From Vicugna pacos (Eukaryota; Chordata; Mammalia; Artiodactyla; Camelidae): a stretch of DNA of 64,000 bases. Shown one piece after another: positions 50,481 to 62,100 of the stretch. The stretch lies in assembly GCF_048564905.1 (NCBI RefSeq), contig NC_133023.1:6463001-6527000 (forward strand), given 5' to 3'. Both the position numbers and the translations under genes were made by a program. The number at the start of each line of letters is the position of its first letter. The first letter of the stretch is position 1. A model generated the notes under the pieces. The model was not told the origin of the DNA. It did no database searches and was given only the letters and a program-made list of their open reading frames with translations.

Positions 50481-53400
50481 TTACGAGGACACAGGAGATG
50501 GGAGATTTCGCAATCGGTATGCGGAGAGAGGATAGAGGAGAGATTTAGAATTAATTACGTGCAGATAGGACGAGAGATCTGGAAACAGTTGTGATGAGAG
50601 GGGAGAGATAAGAGGAGAGAGGTGAGAGGAGAGTTTTGGGAATCCTTGTGAGCAGATAGGAGAGATTCCAAAATCGTTACCAGAAGATAGGAGAGATTTG
50701 GAAATCATTATGAGGACGCAGGAGGAGAGATCTCAAATTAATTAAGAGGAGAGATGAGAGGCGAGAGATTTTGAAATCATTATGAGGAGAAAGGAGACAT
50801 TTGGAAATCATTAGGCAGAGAGAGTTTAGAGGTAAGATTTAGAATTCATTATGTGGAGGTAGGATGAGAAATCTGGAAACAGTTGTGAGGAGAGGAGAGA
50901 GATTGTGGAATAGTAAAGAGAAGAGAGGTGAGAGCAGAGTTTTGGGAATCCTTGTGAGCAGATAGGAGAGATTTGGAAATTGCTGTCTGGACACGGGACA
51001 GGGGAGATTTCGAAATAAGGATACAGGAGAGATTGAGAAGCAAGTATGCAGAGAGTGGAGGAGAGATTTGTAAACATTTGTGAGGAGACAGCAGAGATGT
51101 TGGAATACTTATCAGGAGGGAGGTGAAAGCAAGTAAGAGAGATTTGGAAATCGTGATGAGGAGATAGGAGGACTGAACTCAAGTTAATTATGAGGAGAGA
51201 TGAGACAGGAGAGATTTGGAAATCGTTCTGAGGAGAGAGGAGAAAAGAGATAAAAGGAAAGATTAACGAGGAGTGAAGATAGAAGAAAGATTTAGAACTT
51301 ACTATGTGGAGATAGGATGAGAGATTTCAAAACAGTTCTGAGGTGAGACGAGAGATTGTGGAATACTAAACGGAAGAGAGTTCAGAGGAGAGAGCAGAGA
51401 TTTTGAAATCGTTATCAGGACACAGGAGATGGGAGATATCGAAATGGTTATGAGGAGAGAGGACAGAGGACAAATTTAGAATTAATTATGTGGAGATAGG
51501 ATGAGAGATCTGGAAACAGATGTGAGGAGGGGGGAGACATTTGGAATACAAAAGAGAAGAGAGGTGAGACCAGAGAGGAGAGTTTTGGGAATCCTTGAGA
51601 GCAGATAGGAGAGATTTGGAAATCGGTATCAGGACACAGGAGACGGGACATTTCGAAATAGTTATGAGGAGACAGGATAGAGGAGAGATTGAGAAGCAAT
51701 TATGCAGAGAGAGGAGGAGAGATTTGTAAACATTTGTGAGGAGACAGTAGAGATTCTGGAATACTTATGAGGAGGGAGGAGATAGCACAGAAGAGATATT
51801 TGGAAATAGCTCTGACAAGATACTAGAGAGCTCAAATTAATTCAAACGAGAGATGAGAGGACAAAATTGGAAATCATTATGAGGAGAAAGGAGAGATTTG
51901 GAAATCGTTATGAGGACAGAGGTTAGAGGAAAGATTTAGAATTGATTATGTGGAGATGGGATGAGAGATCTGGAAATAGTTGTGAGGTGAGAGGAGAGAC
52001 TGTGGAATACCAAACAGAAGAGAGGCGAGAGCAGAGATTTCCTAATCGTTATGAGGCGAGAGGAGAAAAGAGATGAAAGGAAATAGTTATGAAGAGAGAT
52101 GAGAAAAGAGATATTAGAAATTTCTGAGCACAGCAGATAGAGGAAAGATTTAGAATTAATTATTCAGAGAGAGGAGGGGAGATTTGTAAACATTTGTGAG
52201 GAGACAGTAGAGACTTTGGAATACTTATGAGGAGGGAGGTGATAGCACAGAAGAGAGATTTCGAAATCGTTATGAGAAGATACTTGAGAGCTGAAATTAA
52301 TTCAAACGAGAGATGGAAGGACAAAATTCGAAATCATTATGAGGAGAAAGGAGAGATGTGGAAATCGTTCAGAGGTCACAGGACAGGAGAGATTTAGAAA
52401 TACGTATGAGGAGACAGGAAAAGGGAGATATAATTAAGTATTTTTGAGAAGAGAGGATACAGGAGAGATTTAGAATTAATACTGCGGAAAGAGGAGGAGA
52501 GATGTGTTAACATTTGTGAGGAGACAGTAGGTATTTTGGAATACTTAGGCGTAGAGAGGGGATAGCACAGAAGAGAGATTCCGAAATCGTCATCAGGAGA
52601 TAGGAGAGATTTGGAAATCGTTATGAGGACATAGGAGGAGAGATCTCAAATTAATTAAGATGAGAGATGAGAGGCGAGAGATTTGGAAATCATTATGAGG
52701 AGAAAGGAGAGATTTGGAAATCATTAGGCAGAGAGAGGTTAGAGGAAAGATTTAGAATTGATTATGTGGAGATAGGATGAGAGATCTGGAAACAGTTTTG
52801 AGGTGAGAAGAGAGACTGTGGAATACTAAACAGAAGAGAGGTGAGAGCAGAGAGCAGAGATTTTGAAATCGTTGCGAGGACACAGGAGATGGGAGATTTC
52901 GCAATCAGTATGAGGAGAGAGGATAGAGGAGAGATTTAGAACTTACTATGTGGAGATAGGATGAGAGATTTCAAAACACTTGTGAGGTGAGACGAGAGAT
53001 TGTGGAATACTAAACAGAAGAGAGTTCAGAGGAGAGAGCAGAGATTTTGAAATCGTTATCAGGACACAGGGGATGGGAGATATCGAAATGGTTATGAGAA
53101 GAGAGGACAGAGGACAAATTTAGAATTAATTATGTGGAGATAGGATGAGAGATCTGGAAACAGTTGTGAGGAGAGGGGAGAGATTGTGGAATACAAAAGA
53201 GAAGAGGGGTGAGAGCAGAGAGGAGAGTTTTGGGAATCCTTGTGAGCAGATAGGAGAGATTTGGAAATCGGTATCAGGACACAGGAGACGGGAGATTTCG
53301 AAATACTTATGAGGAGACAGGATAGAGGAGAAATTGAGAAGCAATTATGCAGAGAGAGGAGGAGAGATTTGAAAACATTTTTGAGGAGACAGTAGAGATT

Positions 53401-56400
53401 CTGGAATACTTATGAGAAGGGAGGTGATAGCACAGAAGAGATATTTGGAAATAGCTATGACAAGATACTAGGGAGCTCAAATTAATTCAAAGGAGAGATG
53501 AGAGGACAAAATTGGAAATCATTATGAGGAGAAAGGAGAGATTTGGAAATCGTTATGAGGACAGAGGTTAGAGGAAAGATTTAGAATTGATTATGTAGAG
53601 ATGGGATGAGAGATCTGGAAATAGTTGTGAGGAGAGGGGAGAGATAAGAGAAGAGAGGTGAGAGGAGAGTTTTGGGAATCCCTGTGAGCAGATAGGAAAG
53701 ATTTGGAAATTGTTGTCTGGACACGGGACAGGGTATATTTTGAAATACTTACGAGGAGAGAGGATAGAGGAGAGATTGAGAAGCAATTATGTGGAGAGAG
53801 GAGGAGAGATTTGTAAACATTTGTGAGGAGGCAGTAGAGATTCTGGAATACTTATGAGGAGGGAGGTGATAGCACAGAAGAGATATTTGGAAATCGTTAT
53901 GACAAGATACAAGAGAGCTCAAATTAATAAAACGAGAGATGAGAGGACAAAATTGGAAATCATTATGAGGAGAAAGGAGAGATGTGGAAATCGTTATGAG
54001 GACATAGCAGGAGAGATCTCAAATTAATTAAGAGGAGAGATGAGAGGCGAGAGATTTGGAAATAATTATGAGGAGAAAGGAGAGATTTGGAAATCATTAG
54101 GCAGAGAGAGGTTAGAGGAAAGATTTAGAATTGATTATGTGGAGGTAGGATGAGAGATCTGGAAACAGTTTTGAGGTGAGAAGAGAGACTGTGGAATACT
54201 AAACAGAAGAGAGGTGAGAGCAGAGAGCAGAGATTTTGAAATCGTTACGAGGACACAGGAGATGGGAGATTTCGCAATCGGTATGAGGAGAGAGGATAGA
54301 GGAGAGATTTAGAATTAATTATGTGCAGATAGGACGAGAGATCTGGAAACAGTTGTGAGGAGAGGGGAGAGATAAGAGAAGAGAGCTGAGAGGAGAGTTT
54401 TGGGAATCCTTGTGAGCAGATAGGAGAGATTCCGAAATCGTTATCAGGAGATAGGAGAGATTTGGAAATCGTTATGAGGACATAGGAGGAGAGATCTCAA
54501 ATTAATTAAGAGGAGCGATGAGAGGCGAGAGATTTGGAAATCATTATGAGGAGAAAGGAGAGATTTGGAAATCGTTATGAGGTCAGAGGTTAGAGGAAAG
54601 ATTTAGAATTGATTATGTAGAGATGGGATGAGAGATCTGGAAATAGTTGTGAGGAGAGGGGAGAGATAAGAGAAGACAGGCGAGAGGAGAGTTTTGGGAA
54701 TCCCTGTGAGCAGATAGGAAAGATTTGGAAATTGTTGTCTGGACACGGGACAGGGTATATTTTGAAATACTTACGAGGAGAGAGGATAGAGGACAGATTG
54801 AGAAGCAATTATGCGGAGAGAGGAGGAGAGATTTGTAAACATTTGTGAGGAGGCAGTAGAGATTCTGGAATACTTATGAGGAGGGAGGTGATAGCACAGA
54901 AGAGATATTTGGAAATCGTTATGAGAAGATACTAGAGAGCTCAAATTAATAAAACGAGAGATGAGAGGACAAAATTGGAAATCATTATGAGGAGAAAGGA
55001 GAGATTTGAAAATCGTTATGAGGAGAGAGGTTAGAGGAAAGATTTAGAATTGATTATGTGGAGATGGGATGAGAGATCTGAAAATAGTTGTGAGGTGAGA
55101 GGAGAGACTGTGGAATACCAAACAGAAGAGAGGCGAGAGCAGAGATTTCCAAATCGATATGAGGCGAGAGGAGGAAAGAGATGAAAGGAAATACTTATGA
55201 AGAGAGATGAGAAAAGAGATATTAGAAATTTCTGAGCACAGCAGATAGAGGAAAGATTTAGAATTAATTATTCAGAGAGAGGAGGGGAGATTTGTAAACA
55301 TTTGTGAGGAGACAGTAGAGACTTTGGAATACTTATGAGGAGGGAGGTGATAGCGCAGAAGAGAGATTTCGAAATCGTTATGAGAAGATACTAGAGAGCT
55401 CAAATTAATTCAAACGAGAGATGGGAGGACAAAATTGGAAATCATTATGAGGATAAAGGAGAGATTTGGAAATCATTAGGCAGAGAGAGGTTAGAGGAAA
55501 GATTTAGAATTGATTATGTGGAGATAGGATGAGAGATCTGGAAACAGTTGTCAGGTGAGAAGAGAGACTGTGGAATACTAAACAGAAGAGAGGTGAGAGG
55601 AGAGAGCACAGATTTTGAAATCGTTACGAGGACAAAGGAGATGGGAGATTTCGAAATCGGTATGAGGAGAGACGATATAGGAGAGATTTAAAATTAATTA
55701 TGTGCAGATAGGACGAGAGATCTGGAAACAGTTGTGAGGAGAGGGGAGAGATTGTGGAATAGTAAAGAGAAGAGAGGTGAGAGCAGAGTTTTGGGAATCC
55801 TTGTGAGCAGATAGGAGAGATTTGGAAATTGTTGTCTGGACATGGGACAGGGTATATTTCGAAATACTTACGAGGAGAGAGGATAGAGGAGACATTGAGA
55901 AGCAATTATGCGGAGAGAGGAGGAGAGGTTTGTAAACATTTGTGAGGAGACAGTAGAGATTCTGGAATACTTACGAGGAGGGAGGTGATAGCACAGAAGA
56001 GATATTTGGAAATCGTTATGAGAAGATACTAGAGAGCTCAAATTAATAAAACGAGAGATGAGAGGACAAAATTGGAAATCATTATGAGGAGAAAGGAGAG
56101 ATGTGGAAATCGTTATGAGGACATAGGAGGAGAGATCTCAAATTAATTAAGAGGAGAGATGAGAGGCGAGAGATTTGGAAATAATTATGAGGAGAAAGGA
56201 GAGATTTGGAAATCATTATGAGGAGAAATGAGAGATTTGGAAATCGTTAGGAGGACAGAGGTTAGAGGAAAGATTTAGAATAGATTATGTAGAGATGGGA
56301 TGAGAGATCTGGAAATAGTTGTGAGGAGAGGGGAGAGATAAGAGAACAGAGGTGAGAGGAGAGTTTTGGGAATCCCTGTGAGCAGATAGGAAAGATTTGG

Positions 56401-59196
56401 AAATTGTTGTCTGGACACGGGACAGGGTATATTTTGAAATACTTACGAGGAGAGAGGATAGAGGAGAGATTGAGAAGCAATTATGTGGAGAGAGGAGGAG
56501 AGATTTGTAAACATTTGTGAGGAGGCAGTAGAGATTCTGGAATACTTATGAGGAGGGAGGTGATAGCACAGAAGAGATATTTGGAAATCGTTATGAGAAG
56601 ATACTAGAGAGCTCAAATTAATTAAAACGAGAGATGAGAGGACAAAATTGGAAATCATTATGAGGAGAAAGAAGAGATTTGGAAATCGTTAGGCAGAGAG
56701 AGGTTAGAGGAAAGATTTAGAATTGATTATGTGGAGATGGGATGAGAGATCTGGAAATAGTTGTGAGGTGAGAGGAGAGACTGTGGAATACCAAACAGAA
56801 GAGAGGCGAGAGCAGAGATTTCCTAATCGTTATGAGGCGAGAGGAGAAAAGAGATGAAAGGAAATAGTTATGAAGAGAGATGAGAAAAGAGATATTATAA
56901 ATTTCTGAGCACAGCAGATAGAGGAAAGATTTAGAATTAATTATTCAGAGAGAGGAGGGGAGATTTGTAAACATTTGTGAGGAGACAGTAGAGACTTTGG
57001 AATACTTATGAGGAGGGAGGTGATAGCACAGAAGAGAGATTTCGAAATCGTTATGAGAAGATACTAGAGAGCTCAAATTAATTCCAACGAGAGATGGGAG
57101 GACAAAATTGGAAATCATTATGAGGAGAAAGGAGAGATGTAGAAATCGTTCAGAGGACACAGGATAGGAGAGATTAGAAATACGTATCAGGAGACAGGAA
57201 AAGGGAGATATTATGAAGTATTTATGAGAAGAGAGGATACAGGAGAGATGTAGAATTAATAATGCGGAAAGAGGAGGAGAGATGTGTAAACATTTGTGAG
57301 GAGACAGTAGAGACTTTGGAATACTTATGAGGAGGGAGGTGATAGCACAGAAGAGAGATTTCGAAATCGTTATGAGAAGATACTTGAGAGCTCAAATTAA
57401 TTCAAACGAGAGATGGAAGGACAAAATTGGAAATCATTATGAGGAGAAAGGAGAGATGTGGAAATCGTTCAGAGGTCACAGGACAGGAGAGATTTAGAAA
57501 TACGTATGAGGAGACAGGAAAAGGGAGATATAATTAAGTATTTATGAGAAGAGAGGATACAGGAGAGATTTAGAATTAATACTGCGGAAAGAGGAGGAGA
57601 GATGTGTTAACATTTGTGAGGAGACAGTAGGTATTTTGGAATACTTAGGCGTAGAGAGGGGATAGCACAGAAGAGAGATTCCGAAATCGTCATCAGGAGA
57701 TAGGAGAGATTTGGAAATCGTTATGAGGACATAGGAGGAGAGATCTCAAATTAATTAAGACGAGAGATGAGAGGCGAGAGATTTGGAAATAATTATGAGG
57801 AGAAAGGAGAGATTTGGAAATCATTAGGCAGAGAGAGGTTAGAGGAAAGATTTAGAATTCATTATGTGGAGATAGGATGAGAGATCTGGAAACAGTTTTG
57901 AGGTGAGAAGAGAGACTGTGGAATACTAAACAGAAGAGAGGTGAGAGCAGAGAGCAGAGATTTTGAAATCGTTACGAGGACACAGGAGATGGGAGATTTC
58001 GCAATCAGTATGAGGAGAGAGGATAGAGGAGAGATTTAGAACTTACTATGTGGAGATAGGACGAGAGATTTCAAAACACTTGTGAGGTGAGACGAGAGAT
58101 TGTGGAATACTACAGAAGAGAGTTCAGAGGAGAGAGCAGAGATTTTGACATCGTTATCAGGACACAGGAGATGGGAGATATCGAAATGGTTATGAGAAGA
58201 GAGGACAGAGGACAAATTTAGAATTAATTATGTGGAGATAGGATGAGAGATCTGGATACAGATGTGAGGAGGGGGGAGACATTTGGAATACAAAAGAGAA
58301 GAGAGGTAAGACCAGAGAAGAGAGTTTTGGGAATCCTTGTGAGCAGATAGGAGAGATTCCGAAATCGTTATCAGGAGATAGGAGAGATTTGGAAATCGTT
58401 ACGAGGACGTAGGAGGAGAGATCTCAAATTAATTAAGAGGAGAGATGAGAGGCGAGAGATTTGGAAAGCACAGAAGAGATATTTGGAAATCGTTATGAGA
58501 AGATACTAGAGAGCTCAAATTAATAAAACGAGAGATGAGAGGACAAAATTGGAAATCATTATGAGGAGAAAGGAGAGATTTGAAAATCGTTATGAGGAGA
58601 GAGGTTAGAGGAAAGATTTAGAATTGATTATGTGGAGATGGGATGAGAGATCTGAAAATAGTTGTGAGGTGAGAGGAGAGACTGTGGAATACCAAACAGA
58701 AGAGAGGCGAGAGCAGAGATTTCCAAATCGTTATGAGGCGAGAGGAGGAAAGAGATGAAAGGAAATACTTATGAAGAGAGATGAGAAAAGAGATATTAGA
58801 AATTTCTGAGCACAGCAGATAGAGGAAAGATTTAGAATTAATTATTCAGAGAGAGGAGGGGAGATTTGTAAACATTTGTGAGGAGACAGTAGAGACTTTG
58901 GAATACTTATGAGGAGGGAGGTGATAGCGCAGAAGAGAGATTTCGAAATCGTTATGAGAAGATACTAGAGAGCTCAAATTAATAAAACGAGAGATGAGAG
59001 GACAAAATTGGAAATCATTATGAGGAGAAAGGAGAGATGTGGAAATCGTTAGGCAGAGAGCGGTTAGAGGAAAGATTTAGAATTGATTATGTGGAGATAG
59101 GATGAGAGATCTGGAAACACTTGTGAGGTGAGAAGAGAGACTGTGGAATACTAAACAGAAGAGAGGTGAGAGCAGAGAGCAGAGATTTTGAAATCG
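50481..59196. repeat. HOR copy U5, 8716 bp
   Basis: Full-length unit that has neither U4 deletion. It carries T at 50833 (as U3), G at 52800 (as U1/U2), C at 54794 (as U1/U2) and G at 57429 (as U3/U4). It is therefore a mosaic of the variants seen in the other copies. Confidence 0.95.
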
Positions 59197-62100
59197 TTAC
59201 GAGGACACAGGAGATGGGAGATTTCGCAATCGGTATGCGGAGAGAGGATAGAGGAGAGATTTAGAATTAATTACGTGCAGATAGGACGAGAGATCTGGAA
59301 ACAGTTGTGATGAGAGGGGAGAGATAAGAGGAGAGAGGTGAGAGGAGAGTTTTGGGAATCCTTGTGAGCAGATAGGAGAGATTCCAAAATCGTTACCAGA
59401 AGATAGGAGAGATTTGGAAATCATTATGAGGACGCAGGAGGAGAGATCTCAAATTAATTAAGAGGAGAGATGAGAGGCGAGAGATTTTGAAATCATTATG
59501 AGGAGAAAGGAGACATTTGGAAATCATTAGGCAGAGAGAGTTTAGAGGAAAGATTTAGAATTCATTATGTGGAGGTAGGATGAGAAATCTGGAAACAGTT
59601 GTGAGGAGAGGAGAGAGATTGTGGAATAGTAAAGAGAAGAGAGGTGAGAGCAGAGTTTTGGGAATCCTTGTGAGCAGATAGGAGAGATTTGGAAATTGCT
59701 GTCTGGACACGGGACAGGGGAGATTTCGAAATAAGGATACAGGAGAGATTGAGAAGCAAGTATGCAGAGAGTGGAGGAGAGATTTGTAAACATTTGTGAG
59801 GAGACAGCAGAGATGTTGGAATACTTATCAGGAGGGAGGTGAAAGCAAGTAAGAGAGATTTGGAAATCGTGATGAGGAGATAGGAGGACTGAACTCAAGT
59901 TAATTATGAGGAGAGATGAGACAGGAGAGATTTGGAAATCGTTCTGAGGAGAGAGGAGAAAAGAGATAAAAGGAAAGATTAACGAGGAGTGAAGATAGAA
60001 GAAAGATTTAGAACTTACTATGTGGAGATAGGATGAGAGATTTCAAAACAGTTCTGAGGTGAGACGAGAGATTGTGGAATACTACACGGAAGAGAGTTCA
60101 GAGGAGAGAGCAGAGATTTTGAAATCGTTATCAGGACACAGGAGATGGGAGATATCGAAATGGTTATGAGGAGAGAGGACAGAGGACAAATTTAGAATTA
60201 ATTATGTGGAGATAGGATGAGAGATCTGGAAACAGATGTGAGGAGGGGGGAGACATTTGGAATACAAAAGAGAAGAGAGGTGAGACCAGAGAGGAGAGTT
60301 TTGGGAATCCTTGAGAGCAGATAGGAGAGATTTGGAAATCAGTATCAGGACACAGGAGACGGGACATTTCGAAATAGTTATGAGGAGACAGGATAGAGGA
60401 GAGATTGAGAAGCAATTATGCAGAGAGAGGAGGAGAGATTTGTAAACATTTGTGAGGAGACAGTAGAGATTCTGGAATACTTATGAGGAGGGAGGAGATA
60501 GCACAGAAGAGATATTTGGAAATAGCTCTGACAAGATACTAGAGAGCTCAAATTAATTCAAACGAGAGATGAGAGGACAAAATTGGAAATCATTATGAGG
60601 AGAAAGGAGAGATTTGGAAATCGTTATGAGGACAGAGGTTAGAGGAAAGATTTAGAATTGATTATGTGGAGATGGGATGAGAGATCTGGAAATAGTTGTG
60701 AGGTGAGAGGAGAGACTGTGGAATACCAAACAGAAGAGAGGCGAGAGCAGAGATTTCCTAATCGTTATGAGGCGAGAGGAGAAAAGAGATGAAAGGAAAT
60801 AGTTATGAAGAGAGATGAGAAAAGAGATATTAGAAATTTCTGAGCACAGCAGATAGAGGAAAGATTTAGAATTAATTATTCAGAGAGAGGAGGGGAGATT
60901 TGTAAACATTTGTGAGGAGACAGTAGAGACTTTGGAATACTTATGAGGAGGGAGGTGATAGCACAGAAGAGAGATTTCGAAATCGTTATGAGAAGATACT
61001 TGAGAGCTGAAATTAATTCAAACGAGAGATGGAAGGACAAAATTCGAAATCATTATGAGGAGAAAGGAGAGATGTGGAAATCGTTCAGAGGTCACAGGAC
61101 AGGAGAGATTTAGAAATACGTATGAGGAGACAGGAAAAGGGAGATATAATTAAGTATTTTTGAGAAGAGAGGATACAGGAGAGATTTAGAATTAATACTG
61201 CGGAAAGAGGAGGAGAGATGTGTTAACATTTGTGAGGAGACAGTAGGTATTTTGGAATACTTAGGCGTAGAGAGGGGATAGCACAGAAGAGAGATTCCGA
61301 AATCGTCATCAGGAGATAGGAGAGATTTGGAAATCGTTATGAGGACATAGGAGGAGAGATCTCAAATTAATTAAGATGAGAGATGAGAGGCGAGAGATTT
61401 GGAAATCATTATGAGGAGAAAGGAGAGATTTGGAAATCATTAGGCAGAGAGAGGTTAGAGGAAAGATTTAGAATTGATTATGTGGAGATAGGATGAGAGA
61501 TCTGGAAACAGTTTTGAGGTGAGAAGAGAGACTGTGGAATACTAAACAGAAGAGAGGTGAGAGCAGAGAGCAGAGATTTTGAAATCGTTGCGAGGACACA
61601 GGAGATGGGAGATTTCGCAATCAGTATGAGGAGAGAGGATAGAGGAGAGATTTAGAACTTACTATGTGGAGATAGGATGAGAGATTTCAAAACACTTGTG
61701 AGGTGAGACGAGAGATTGTGGAATACTAAACAGAAGAGAGTTCAGAGGAGAGAGCAGAGATTTTGAAATCGTTATCAGGACACAGGGGATGGGAGATATC
61801 GAAATGGTTATGAGAAGAGAGGACAGAGGACAAATTTAGAATTAATTATGTGGAGATAGGATGAGAGATCTGGAAACAGTTGTGAGGAGAGGGGAGAGAT
61901 TGTGGAATACAAAAGAGAAGAGGGGTGAGAGCAGAGAGGAGAGTTTTGGGAATCCTTGTGAGCAGATAGGAGAGATTTGGAAATCGGTATCAGGACACAG
62001 GAGACGGGAGATTTCGAAATACTTATGAGGAGACAGGATAGAGGAGAAATTGAGAAGCAATTATGCAGAGAGAGGAGGAGAGATTTGAAAACATTTTTGA